64,000 nt of DNA from Avena insularis. Its lineage: Eukaryota > Streptophyta > Magnoliopsida > Poales > Poaceae. Shown piece after piece: positions 44,138 through 55,440 of the stretch. Position 1 is the first letter of the stretch; every line of letters begins with the position of its first letter. The notes beneath the pieces are model-generated. The model had not been told where the DNA came from and made no database searches. It saw nothing but the letters and a program-made list of their open reading frames with translations. Position numbers and translations under genes: made by a program. Location of the stretch: the NCBI GenBank assembly GCA_023614405.1, contig CM042694.1:131383711-131447710 (forward strand), written 5' to 3'.

Positions 44138-45533
44138 TGATACATTGCAAATGTATCTATAATTTTTGATGTTCCATGCTTGGTTTTATCTACTTTCTTA
44201 TGTTTTGTCCACACTTTGGAGTACTTTTCATATGATTTCTTGGACTAACCTATTAACAAGAGCCACAGTGCCGCTGTTGCTTTTCTGTTTTTGGTTCTAG
44301 GAAGTCAGAAAATGAATATTCTCGGAATTGGACGGGACAAAAGCCAAAGTTACTATTTTCCCGGAAGATTCACGGAGCCAGAAGGAGAGCCAGAGGGGGG
44401 CCACACCACCCCTAGGCGTGGGTCCACCTAGGCTGCGCCAGGGCATGGTGTGGGCTCCCTGGCCGCCCATCGACCTTGCCCTCTGGCCTATAAGAAGCCT
44501 CCCGATGCGTAAACCCTAAAGAATCAAGCCTCAATCCACGAAAAGTTCCGCTGCGCCGCCACCACCGAAGGGGAGATTCGGGGGACAGAAAGTCTCTATT
44601 CCGGCACCCTGCCGGGACGGGGAAGTGCCCCCGGAGCCATCTCCATCGATCTCCACCGCCATCTCCATCACCATTGCTGATTCCCATGATGAGGAGGGAG
44701 TAGTTCTTCCTCGAGGCTAAGGGTTCTACCGGTAGCTATGTGTTCATCTCTCTCTATGCATGATCATATTGTGATCATGAGCTTTGTAATCTATAGATCT
44801 ACCTTGCTACTCAAGTGCTTTAATAGATCTCTGCTCTCCCTATGTGTGTGAAAGTGACAGCATGCACACCATGGTGGCACTTAGGCTAGAGGTTACAAAT
44901 ACTTGTTATGAGTTATATTTGGAGTTGGATGTCTTTATGAAATTGTGGTGTTTGTTGGACTCATCTAGTACTCAAGGTGACAGTGTGGGGTTTTCTAGAT
45001 GGGAAAGGCTTACTTTGAGGTGTGCTGTTATAGCCCTACCATGGATTAGAGTGTCCAACCGGAGAGTAGTTCAGCGTAGTATCACGAAGATGATATATTT
45101 ATATGAGAGTGTTCACTAGTGAAAGTATGATCCCTAGGCCATGTTTCTAAGCACTGAAACACCGTTTGCTACTAGATCTGTTACACATTTGCTTGCTTCC
45201 ATCTTTATTTCAGTTTTCTTTTAGTATCTTCCACGCCATCAAGCTATTTTCTATCATCGTTTCCACTTATAATTATCTATACCACTTGTATTTCACTATC
45301 TCTTTGCCGAACTAGTGCACATATACACCTGACAAGTGTATTGCGTGTGTTGGGGACACAAGAGACTTCTTGTATCTTGATTTTTGCTTGAGAGGGGATA
45401 CCTTTGACCACTTCCTCCCTGAGTTCGATAAACCTTGGGTGATCCACTTAAGGGAAAACTTGCTGCTGTTCTACAAACCTCTGCACTTGGAGGCCCAACA
45501 ACTGTCTACAAGAATAGAAGTGCGTAGACATCA
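44138..45533 (+). repeat. 5' LTR of element F
   Basis: This LTR is 1396 bp, begins TGATACATTGCAAATGTATC and ends GTAGACATCA. The first bases form an 8-bp stem hairpin (GATACATT...AATGTATC). The TATA-like box (TATAAGAAG) is at 44489-44497, behind a GC-rich U3 end with GGGCATGGTGTGGGC. The same LTR type occurs alone and reversed at 56170-57573. Confidence 0.88.
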
Positions 45534-45660
45534 AGCTATTTTCTAGCGCCGTTGCTAGGGAGGTAAGGTAAAAGGTATTCACACTGGAGGTTTAAAGAAG
45601 AAGAGCCTCCCACGACAAACGCCTATTTTCTGGCGCCGTTGCCAGGGAGGTAAGGTAAAA
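45534..45660 (+). other. Duplicated primer binding site of element F
   Basis: TAGCGCCGTTGCTAGGGA (45544-45561) and TGGCGCCGTTGCCAGGGA (45631-45648) are two copies of the same site, 87 bp apart. Each is preceded by TATTTTCT and followed by GGTAAGGTAAAAGGTA. The type corresponds to the TGGCGCCGTTGCCGGGGA site of Athila-like elements. The first copy sits in the normal position next to the LTR but is the more mutated one. Confidence 0.8.
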
Positions 45661-45840
45661 GGTACTCACATCCTCCAGTGCGAGTGCTCGAAGTTATTTC
45701 CTTTAGATTCTGCAATTTTGTCTTTTTGTTTCTTGTTTTCACTAGTTAGGCTTAATGGAAAACAACAACAAAATTAGAGAGCTTTATAGTATTTATCTTG
45801 AGTTAGGACATGAAGTGTTTGAGGAGAAAATTAAAAACCT

Positions 45841-46551
45841 ATGGAACTTTATTTGCATGCTAATAGCAATGTTGTTAGTATGAATTTTTTGGACACCATT
45901 ATTTCTAATGCTATGGAAAAGTCTAAGCTTGGGGAAGCTGGTTGTGATGAGTATGATATTTTTAGTCCCCCACGCACAGAGGAGAAAATTTACTTTGATG
46001 ATTCTATACCTCCAATATATGATGATTACAATGATGAATATGATATTTTCAGTCCACCAACTATTGAGGAGGAAATTAATTATGACTACAATATGCCTCC
46101 TATATTTGATGATTATGGTGATGAGAATAATAATGATAGCTATTTTGTTGAATTTGCTCCCACCACAATTAATAAGAATGACTATGCTTATGTGGAGAGT
46201 AATAATCATTTTATGCATGTGGCTCATGATAAGAATGTTTTATGTGATAGTTATATTGTTAATTTTATTCATGATGCTACTGAAAGTTATTATGATAGAG
46301 GGAAACATGTTTTTATGCATCTCAATAATATTAGGTTTCCCCTCTTTATGTTGAAAGTCTTGAAGTTGCACTTGTTTTTCTTTTCTATGCTTGTTTCTTT
46401 GTTCTTTCATGACTTGTTTCTTTACAAGATTCCTATGCATAGGAAGTGGGTTAGACTTAAATGTGTTTTGAATTTGCTTATTGATGCTCTCTTTTACTTC
46501 AATTCATATTTCTTATGTGAGTATCTTCTCAAACTATCATGCCTAACTTAA
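45841..46551 (+). CDS. Acidic repeat protein of element F, function unknown (236 aa)
   Basis: The open frame is 237 codons including the stop. The N-terminal half is very acidic and holds two tandem units of about 25-30 residues, each with DEYDIFSPP, a Glu-rich piece and PPI-DDY-DE. The middle (about residues 100-160) is Asn/Asp/His/Tyr-rich. The C-terminal third is hydrophobic, with LHLFFFSMLVSLFFHDLFLY near residue 178 and a second hydrophobic stretch near the end, so it could be membrane associated. No catalytic motif is seen. A short ORF (MENNNKIRELYSIYLE) begins upstream at 45756 in another frame. It could be a relic of a gag-like gene or a family-specific accessory protein. Coding status rests on the open frame and the internal protein-level repeat. 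Confidence 0.6.
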   Translation: MELYLHANSNVVSMNFLDTIISNAMEKSKLGEAGCDEYDIFSPPRTEEKIYFDDSIPPIYDDYNDEYDIFSPPTIEEEINYDYNMPPIFDDYGDENNNDSYFVEFAPTTINKNDYAYVESNNHFMHVAHDKNVLCDSYIVNFIHDATESYYDRGKHVFMHLNNIRFPLFMLKVLKLHLFFFSMLVSLFFHDLFLYKIPMHRKWVRLKCVLNLLIDALFYFNSYFLCEYLLKLSCLT

Positions 46552-49088
46552 AGGCCCAAAAGAGAAGTACTTGTTGGGAGATAACCCAAAAGTTTTAGAT
46601 GAGTCTTGGAAGTTATTACCTCAGTAATAACCGCTCCTTATCCTTTTTATTTGCTTTTTGTGCCAAGAGTGACCTCTAATGAGAGAGAAGTAATGATTGG
46701 GAAAGTTGTTGTCCCGAAACAGATTTCTGTGCTTCACCGTAAAAATTGTGTAAAATCTCTGTACGTCCTTTTGAGGCGTGAATTTTTGTGCTTCTACCCC
46801 AGGTTGTTATCTAACTTTCGTTAGTTCAATACTTTTTGATTTGAGCAACAGAAGGTCTTCGAAAAAATTCGTCTTCACCTGTTGGTCTGTTTTGACAGAT
46901 TTCTGCCATTATTTGCATTTGCTTCTTGTTGGTTTCTTTTTTTGAGTTCTCTTTGATATTTTGAACTTTTTGAAGGAAGTTTTACAGTAGCTTTTGTTTT
47001 AATGGAAGTTTTATTTGTGTTGGAACTGAACCAAAAGACTTATTATCTTGATTGCACTAATGTTGCTAATAAAGATTGTGTGAAGTTTTGTATGAAGGAA
47101 AAATTTCAGGTGTATGGAAAGGAATGAGTAATGAGATGAAGAATGGACTAAAGCTCAAGCTTGGGGATGCCACGCATGTCACCCCAAGAAATATCCAAGA
47201 AGTACAAGCGTCAAAGCTTGGGGATGCCCAAGGCACCCCCTTCTTCATCAATAAAAATCCCAGGTTTCTTCCAAACGCTTCATTTTTATTGTTCCATGCA
47301 CAGTTGTGTTGTTCTTGGAGCGTCTTCTTTTTCGTTTTCGTTTTGGTTTTTCGTTTGCTTTGTTTTCTTAGTTTGCTGAATAAATTGTTTGGACCCCCTC
47401 TTTCATACATTGGTTTTCAAATGGTTTGGTTTGGTTTGGTTTGGAAAAGAGTAGGAAAGTTCATGCTTAAGTGTTAAAGAGAGCTTGTTTTTGACTGTGG
47501 CCTATGCTTTGTCATGCCATGCTTGATATTGTTTTGGCTTTCTGCTTAGTATTCTTTGTTGTAGCATGACTTGTTATAAACAATTGAGATTGATTAATGT
47601 GCCTTGGATGAATCATGCGTTGTTTTAGCATATTAAAGCATAGTATAGTGGTATTCTCCTTTGATGCTTTATTTGGGTTGACTTGGCGCATGCTCACACC
47701 ATGTTATGACTATCTCAAGTCACCATAGCCTTTATGATCCTTTAGTTTTCAACTTAGTATCACTTTATGCTTTGATCAATGATGTTTTGTCGCTCTGCAT
47801 GATTATGGCCATTATTGCTCTCTTAGTTGGTCGCTCCCAGTCTTTTGCTAGCCTCCACAACCAAGTATGAGTTCCACTCATGCATCCAACTCCCTAAACC
47901 AAGTTATTCCAAAGAGTCCACCATACCTACCTACTAGCTTATGCTATTCCAAGTATATTCATGCTTTTGTTTACCTTCCAAATTAAACTTGTTATGAGAA
48001 AACTAGTGATTAAAGCTCTCACAAACTTGATGGCACACTTTACTTTACTTGCCCTTAATAAACTTGAACCATTGTGTCTTCTATGTTGTATATGCTTGCA
48101 CTTATTTGTTGGGAATTAGCAGAACCATGCTGGCATGGGGAACGCTTTCAACATTGCACTTGGTACTTGTACCTAGTTGATATCATGCTCTTTTGTATAT
48201 GGATGTCGTCGGTGTGAAATGAAAGGGGATCTTGTAAGTCCATGGAGTTATATGTATGTGTTAGAGAAACGCCTGGGCCGCTGGTCTAATCCATGCTAAC
48301 ATGGTGGAAACCTGCAGCGTAACCATAATGAGCTGTCTATGAAGCATTCTTCGTATAAAAAAAAAGAGTCCTATATTGAGAAAATAGAGAAAAAAAAGAT
48401 ACTATGAAAAGAGGAAAGAGAGAAAAAAGCACCATATTCCCATGGTAAATAAGAAGAATGCTGAGATGCTCGTTGTCTGCTTCCTTGTCATTTTGATATG
48501 GGGATTCTTCTGTATCATCGGGCAAGGGGTACCCCGTTGGCAGTTCTCTATGATACACATGTACTTACAATGACAAGAACTTACCGGTGCCTAAACTTGA
48601 GTAGCATGAGGAACGACCCTCGTATACAAGGGACATGAGATTCCTAACTTATACTTCGTCAAGCATGTACACCATAGTTTGTTCACTTTAACCTTAATCA
48701 CTTTAAGATGCTTATGATAGGGGCAATGAGAGCTGAAAGCTATAAGTACCATAATTTTTGGAAGCTCTTTATGAGACTTGAATCCCTACTTCCTTTTACA
48801 AAGGCCTTTCTTCCACCATTATATTGAGTCTCCACCTTCTACCTTTATGCACCTACTTTGAGAGCATAGTGGCCATTCTTAGTTCTATGTGCATTGTCCC
48901 AAGACTAGTTGATTGATGCATAACTTGATATTGCTTGTTTTAAACTATTGTATCTAGTCACTCTTATGAACTTTGAAGGTGTCCTATGCATTTATACTTG
49001 CTACTCTATTGAGGGACAAGCTGAATACTATTATGCCATGTTTTCTTTATGTGAAACAAAAAACGTCTTGCAAAGCATTGTTATTCAT
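46552..49088 (+). other. Non-coding 3' half of element F interior
   Basis: It contains GTTGGGAGATAACCCAAAAG near 46573 and a repeated AAGCTTGGGGATGCC phrase (47157 and 47213). From about 47610 it parallels 56100-56165 and 57600-58700 of element E, for example CATGCTGGCATGGGGAACGC and GAGAAACGCCTGGGCCGC. No open frame looks coding. The stretch ends abruptly where the truncated 3' LTR begins, and no polypurine tract is left. Confidence 0.65.
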
Positions 49089-50276
49089 GAAGATTCACGG
49101 AGCCAGAAGGAGAGCCGGAGGGGGGCCACAGGGTGGCCACACCACCCCTAGGCGCGGGTCCACCTAGGTCGCGCCAGGGCATGGTGTGGGCCCCCTGGCC
49201 GCCCACCAACCTTGTCCTCTGGCCTATAAGAAGCCTCCCGATGCGTAAACCCTAAAGAATCAAGCCTCAATCCACGAAAAGTTCCGCTGTGCCGCCACCA
49301 CCGAAGGGGAGATTCGGGGGACAGAAAGTCTTTGTTCCGACACCCTGCCGGGACGGGGAAGTGCCCCCGGAGCCATCTCCATCGATCTCCACCGCCATCT
49401 CCATCACCATTGCTGATTCCCATGATGAGGAGGGAGTAGTTCTTCCTCGAGGCTAAGGGTTCTACCGGTAGCTATGTGTTCATCTCTCTCTCTATGCATG
49501 ATCATATTGTGATCATGAGCTTTGTAATCTATAGATCTACCTTGCTACTCAAGTGCTTTAATAGATCTCTGCTCTCCCTATGTGTGTGAAAGTGACAGCG
49601 TGCACACCATGGTGGCACTTAGGCTAGAGGTTACAAATACTTGTTATGAGTTATATTTGGAGTTGGATGTCTTTATGAAATTGTGGTGTTTGTTGGACTC
49701 ATCTAGTACTCAAGGTGACAGTGTGGGGTTTTCTAGATGGGAAAGGCTTACTTTGAGGTGTGCTGTTATAGCCCTACCATGGATTAGAGTGTCCAACCGG
49801 AGAGTAGTTCAGCGTAGTATCACGAAGATGATATATTTATATGAGAGTGTTCACTAGTGAAAGTATGATCCCTAGGCCTTGTTTCTAAGCACTGAAACAC
49901 CGTTTGCTACTAGATTTGTTACATATTTGCTTGCTTCCATCTTTATTTCAGTTTGCTTTTAGTCTCTTCCACGCCATCAAGCTATTCTCTATCACCATTT
50001 CCACTTATAATTATCTATACCACTTGTATTTCACTATCTCTTTGCCGAACTAGTGCACCTATACACCTGACAAGTGTATTGGGTGTGTTGGGGACACCAG
50101 AGACTTCTTGTATCTTGATTGCAGGGTTGCTTGAGAGGGGATACCTTTGACCACTTCCTCCCTGAGTTCGATAAACCTTGGGTAATCCACTTAAGGGAAA
50201 ACTTGCTGCTATTCTACAAACCTCTGCACTTGGAGGCCCAACAACTGTCTACAAGAATAGAAGTGCGTAGACATCA
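49089..50276 (+). repeat. 3' LTR of element F, 5'-truncated
   Basis: It matches the 5' LTR from 44364 onward, starting at GAAGATTCACGGAGCC. The first 226 bp, including the hairpin tip, are missing along with the expected polypurine tract. The TATA-like box is at 49225-49233. Identity with the 5' LTR is high. The outer end and target duplication are intact, so the loss happened after insertion or by recombination during reverse transcription. Confidence 0.85.
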
Positions 50277-50732
50277 GCTGGCAGGACAAAAGATGTTGTA
50301 CAAGTTCTCTTTGCGAGCACGTATGACTATATATGGAACACATGATTAGGATTATCTAATACTTGGATGCTTTATCTTATTTATCTGCAATTGCCCTATG
50401 TTCTAATTGCTATGTGAATTGTCTTGTCCATGCAACGCCCGTCCATCCATCCCTATGCCTACCGCGCTCGAATCCTACTGTTTGCTGTAATTGTTACTGT
50501 TGTCTTTACTTTACTACTGCTATTACTTTACTATTCCTACTACAAAACTGTTGCTACTGATAAACTGTTGTGAGCAAGATTGTTTCCAAGTGCATCTGAA
50601 TTGACAACTCAGTTGTTAAGGCTTATAAACATTCTTTGGCTCCCCTGGTGTCGAATCAATAAATTGGGTTTCACTTCCCTCGAAAATACTGTGATACACT
50701 CCCTATACTTGTGGGTCATCAAGACTATTTTC

Positions 50733-50750
50733 TAGCGCTGTTGCCGGGGA
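50733..50750 (+). other. Primer binding site of element E
   Basis: TAGCGCTGTTGCCGGGGA follows the 5' LTR by 11 bases. It is a two-mismatch form of the Athila-type site TGGCGCCGTTGCCGGGGA, thought to pair with tRNA-Asp. Confidence 0.75.
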
Positions 50751-50810
50751 GCATAACTTTATTTATCAAGTTCAGTTGGATTCTCTATTGTTCGCTGTCA
50801 TCCATCCATC

Positions 50811-53476
50811 ATGGGTAAGTCTCGTGATGGCAAGGTTCCTATTTTGCCATCCACTACAAGAAGAGGTACGGTTCTGAACACCTCTGTTGCTCTTGATTCA
50901 CCATCTGTTATGAGTAAGCTCGTTACACCACCACATACACATGCTACACACATTGCTACTACTGCTGAATCTGATACTTATGATGCTGCTTCTACTATGC
51001 TTGATAAGAGTGGTTCATTAGGTCCTTTCCTAGATGCTACGATTGCTAGAACTATAGCTGGAAATACTGAAACTCCTAATGAAGACACTACTACACCTAT
51101 TAGTTCACCTGAGTATAGTGAGAGTTATGATATTGAAGATGGTTATGTTGAGATGACCGATGAATTTATTAAAGAATGTAAGAACACCCATGATAGGAGC
51201 GCTGCTAAGAGTATCCTTGAGAGGCGTACTATTAGACCCAAATTGTCTCCTATTGCTAAGTTTGTTGTTTCTCCCATAAACATTAAAGATAAAGAATATG
51301 ATTTCTCTCTTGATCTATCCTACATAGCTATTGTTGAGAAAGAACCTTTTTGTGGGACTAGGAATGAGAGTGCGGTAGCACATACGAATGAACTCTCTAC
51401 CATGAGTGGCTTGTTTTCTAATGATATTAAGACGCGTACTTACTTTGTTGCTAAGATTTCCCCTTTTCACTGAAAGGAGAAGTTAAAACTTGGTTTAGTA
51501 ATTTACCTCCTGGATCTATTGATAGCCCTGATTGCTTGATTAGTACTTTCCTGCAGAAATATTTTCCTCCTAGTGCTAGACATGCTATTTTGCAGGAACT
51601 TTTTGATTTTAAACAGGGAGAAAAAGAGATATTGCCTGAATCATGGGCAAGGTTTTGTGCTTTGATTCATGCACAGGTTGGAAGTCCATTACCTAAGAAT
51701 GAGCTTCTTGATATATTTTATAATGGACTAACTGAAGAATCTAGGACATACCTAGATAGTTGTGCTGATTGTGTTTTCAGGAATAGGACTCCCAAGGAAG
51801 CTGAGGAATTAATGGCTAAAATAAGCAAGAACTATGAGGATTGGAATCCTCCTGAACTAGCTATACCTGAAGTAATTATACATGAACCAACTATATCAGT
51901 GCCTATTCCAACATCAAAGAAGAGGGGAGTTATTGAATTAAATGATGAAGTGATGAAGGAAGCTAAGAAATGTCTTAAGGAGAAGGGAATTAAAACTGCA
52001 GATGTCAAGAATTTACCTCCTATAGAAGAATTATTTAAGCCTATTCCCTACTCATCCACTATTGAGGTACACTCTCTCCAACACTTTGATGAAGGTGATA
52101 TCCCTTACTCTAAACCTCCTGATCAATGCTTAGAAGAATTCGATATTTTCATTGTTAAGCAAGATAATTTTAATAAAAGGTTGCAAAATCATCTAATGGA
52201 AAACACTAGAGCTATTGTTGAGTTGAAAGATATTGTGGAAAGAACCTCTAATGATGTTAAAATGATTGTTAAACACTTTCAAATGGTTCAAACTCAAATA
52301 GATCAACTCATTAAAGTATAAAAAGACTTGCTAGTTAACGTTGCTAAAGAAAAACATGCTTATGAAATTAGAACTAGAAGTGGTGCTGCTACCTAGGATC
52401 CTCTATATCCTGAGGGGCATCCCAAAAGAATTGAGCAGGATTCTCAACAAGCTGAAAATAGTGGCTCTACTCGTAAGAAAAGGAAAAATAAACATAAAAC
52501 TATTGTAGAACCCTCTGAACCTATTATAGATCCTAATAGTATATCTATTTCTGATGCTGAAACTGAAAGTGGTAATAAAGAAAATGAAGCTCCAAATGAA
52601 GAAAAAGTTGAAGAAGAACCTAAAAAGCACACTAAGAATACTAAATACACTAAATAAGATTTTATTGCTAAGAAACATGGTAGTGAAAGAGAACCTTGGG
52701 TCCAAAAACCTATGCCTTTCCCTGATAAGAAACACAAGTCAAAGGAAGATGAACACTATAATAAGTTTTGTGAGTGGATGAAACCTTTATTCTTGCAAAA
52801 TCCTTTGACTGATGCTATTAAATTGCCTCCTTACTCAAAGTATATGAAGGATATTGTCTCGAATAAAAGGAAGATCCCTAATGAAGAAATTTCTACTTTG
52901 CTTGCTAATTATTCCTTTAATGGTAAGGTTCCAAAGAAACTTGGAGAACCAGGGATTCCAACTATCCCTTGCTCTATTAAGAATAGTTATGTTAGAACTG
53001 CTTTGTGTGATTTGGGAGCTAGAGTTAGTGTTATACCTTTCTCTCTCTATAAGAGGCTTCAACTAGAAAAATTAATACCAACTGATATATCTTTGCAAAT
53101 GGCTGATAAATCTACCACTATTCCCGTTGGTATATGTGAGGATGTACCAGTTCAAGTGGCTCATAATTGCTTGATATTAACTGATTTTGTTGTGCTTGAA
53201 ATGCCTGAAGATGATAATATGTCTATTATTCTTGGGAGACCTTTTCTTAATACTGCAGGAGCTATTATTAATTATAATCAAGGAAAGGTGACCTTTAATG
53301 TTAATGACAAGGAACATACTGTCTATTTCCCCAAGAAGATTGAAAGGACTTATGGTTTGAATTTAATTCAACATGTTGAGGGCATTCAAGTTGGAGAAAT
53401 ATATTGTCCCATACCAAGAGAAAATTTTGAAACTATTATGATTGGGACCATTGCTATCAAGGTTGAGGTAACATAA
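50811..53476 (+). pseudogene. Gag and aspartic protease of element E, broken
   Basis: The frame starts MGKSRDGKVPILPSTTRRG at 50811 and runs to 51473, where a shift breaks it. In the next frame the core of the retrotransposon gag domain follows (LKGEVKTWFSNLPPGSI at about 51475, then FLQKYFPPSARHAILQEL). Stops interrupt this frame at 52319, 52394 and 52655. The protease domain is at about 52970-53330: ALCDLGARVSVIP holds the catalytic Asp in the DLGA form used by Athila elements, and ILGRPFLNT is the second protease motif. Gag would pack element RNA and the protease would process it. Pol domains that should follow are missing, so the copy depends on other elements. Confidence 0.85.
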
Positions 53477-54291
53477 TCATTAGTGGAATACAAAGTTTTG
53501 TATCATATGGAATTGTTTTGGTAACAAGACCTGATCAACCTTGTTAACAAAAGGATTTCATTGAACAAAACAATGTTTTCACCGTGATTATCTCCATTTA
53601 CTTTTATTCTATCCATTTTAGTTTTTGCTTTCGTTTAGTTTTATTTGTTGATAGTTGCTTGCATGTTAGAGTGTCTTAGAACTTCTGTAGTTCTAACCTT
53701 GTTTTGTCACTGCATCGTTTCCAAAAAGGCTGTCTGTCAGAAAATCATTCATCTATGCCTGAAAATTGCCCAAAAATAAAGTGTCTCGAAAAATTCCAGA
53801 AAATTCATATTAAATTTTTACGTGAAAAAAGGGACAGAGGAGTGCCTGGAAGGTACCAAGGGGACCCACCAGGCAGGCACACCACCTGGTGGCGCGGCCT
53901 GCCCTGGGTGGCGCCATGCCATGGTGTGGGCCACCCCTGGCCCTCCACTCACTCTCTCACTTGCCACTTTCTTCTCTCTCCCGAGCAAACTCCAGTTCAT
54001 TGCTCAAAATCGCGTTCTTGCTGTGCTTGCTCTCGATTTTTTCGATCTCCTTGCTCAGCCCATCTTTGTTGCTGAAATTTGGAGCATTTGTTCTCTGGTA
54101 TGTGACTCCTCCCCTTGTCCAAGTAGATTTGTGTTTAGTGGATTATATCTTGAGTATTTTGCTGCTGTAGGTGACAGGTTATGAGAGCTTGTAAGCTTGT
54201 TTGATGCTTAGAGATATAGTTTTGATGCATGTTTAGGCCTCTTACAAGTCCCTATGAGTAGTACCCTTCATTATATTCACTTTGCAATCAC
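53477..54291 (+). promoter_or_regulatory. U3-like block in front of the ATHILA-type ORF of element E
   Basis: No coding sequence is seen. The order of short blocks resembles the U3 part of the E and F LTRs: CAGAAAATCATT, then GAAAATTGCCCAAAAAT, then CACACCACC, GGCGCGGCC and CATGCCATGGTGTGGGCC, then a C/T-rich stretch with CTCTCTCACTTGCC. In the LTRs the same series leads to the TATA box and transcription start. Here it leads to the next ORF. A promoter role is inference. Confidence 0.5.
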
Positions 54292-55440
54292 TTGTTTAAT
54301 AGGTGTTTAAATTTCAAAATATCAAGCATGAACAACCATACCTTTGGAGAGATATTTGAGAGGGATGCACCTAGGAGGTCGAGGCCCTCAAGATCAGCCT
54401 CTCAGTTTAGGCCATCATACAACGAAGATCTCATTGTAACTCGTATTGGTAATGAAGGGGATGATGGGGATGCTCACCCATCTACTTTTCCTTGTTTTAC
54501 TTTCTTGCAAGCTGCAGGGATACTTGATGATTTCTTGCTACTGATTCAGAGGGTTGGTTTGACTTCATATATGCAAGACGAGAGTGAGCAATACGCTATG
54601 CTCACCAAAACTTTTGTTGAGAGCTTCGTGTTTACTAACATGCCCTATCAGTCAACTGTCTCTTTCAAAATTTATAACCTGCCCTTCACCATGTCATTGG
54701 AAAGATTTTGCAGCATTGTAGGTGTAAGCATGACAGGGACCATGAAGAATATTCAAGGGCTACCCGCTGATTTGCTGGAACTTTACCGAGGGGTGACCAA
54801 TGATGATGACCGCGTGGCGTAGCGCGGAAAGATAAGAAACATCCAACTCCCTACTCTTAGATACTTTGCATATTATCTTGCTACTAGCATTCTTGGTAGG
54901 GAGAATACGAGTAATATCTCCAAATATCATTTAGCCTTCCTTGCTGTTGTGCTTAACAATGACACTCGGTACAACCTTGGCTCTCTTATTGCTCGCCGCC
55001 TAGCTGCTAGGGGGCCTATCTATGGGGGCATCATTGACTCACGTATGGTCAATGCATTAGGGCTTTCAGTGGACCCCAATGATACTATATTAGCGCCACA
55101 AAGGCTTGACCTTGTTGCTATGAAAACTCATCACTTTGTCACTGCTGATTCTGATTTGGACAGTCTAGTATATAGGATGCTGTTTACTGACGGGGATGAG
55201 AGGGAGATCCCTTTGCCACAGTCTTCTTTGTTTAGTGTTCATAGGAGACCGTGGTCGCGCTCTAAGGAGGAGGTGGACGAGCAGCTCCGCTTGCTGGGTT
55301 TCCACGAGCAGCATCAGAAGGATGTGTCCTCCTACGATTACTCCGCGCACTACAGAGGGACGTACTCGAGCTCGCACCAGGACGAGGGTACCTCCTCGTC
55401 GTACCACGGTGACACTTCATCCTGGCCAGCTTGGGATTGA
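54292..55440 (+). pseudogene. ATHILA-type ORF of element E, one internal stop
   Basis: One frame is open from 54292 to 55440 except for a TAG at 54820-54822, giving parts of 176 and 163 or more residues. The protein has an Arg/Ser-rich start, a helical core with ERFCSIVGVSMTG and YFAYYLATSILGREN, then LGSLIARRLA and GPIYGGIIDSRMVNALGL, and a Ser/Tyr-rich low-complexity end. This pattern agrees with the ATHILA ORF-1 family found in Athila Gypsy elements, whose function is unknown. I see no signal peptide or membrane anchor, so an envelope role is not supported. The single stop suggests recent decay. Confidence 0.75.

Larger units (their letters stand above)
44138..50276 (+). mobile_element. 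Element F, non-autonomous Gypsy-like retrotransposon
   Basis: A 6.1-kb element sits inside the 5' LTR of E with a perfect target duplication GCTGG (44133-44137 and 50277-50281). It has a full 5' LTR, a primer binding site in two tandem copies, one acidic ORF of unknown function, a long non-coding 3' part and a 3' LTR that lacks its first 226 bp. No protease, reverse transcriptase or integrase is present. The internal layout of its 3' half parallels 57600-59150 of element E, so both belong to one extended family. Confidence 0.85.
43190..50721 (+). repeat. 5' LTR of element E, interrupted by element F
   Basis: The LTR pieces are 43190-44137 and 50282-50721, about 1.39 kb together. The first bases form a hairpin (GATACGT...ACGTATC). 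The TATA-like box is at 43518-43526. A GC-rich stretch at 43380-43490 differs from the 3' LTR by many small indels, while the remainder is nearly identical. Confidence 0.88.

Noticed and set aside
45908..46354. 148-codon frame overlapping the acidic ORF of element F
   Set aside because: It is a Met/Ile/Leu-rich shadow of the acidic ORF and has no independent support.
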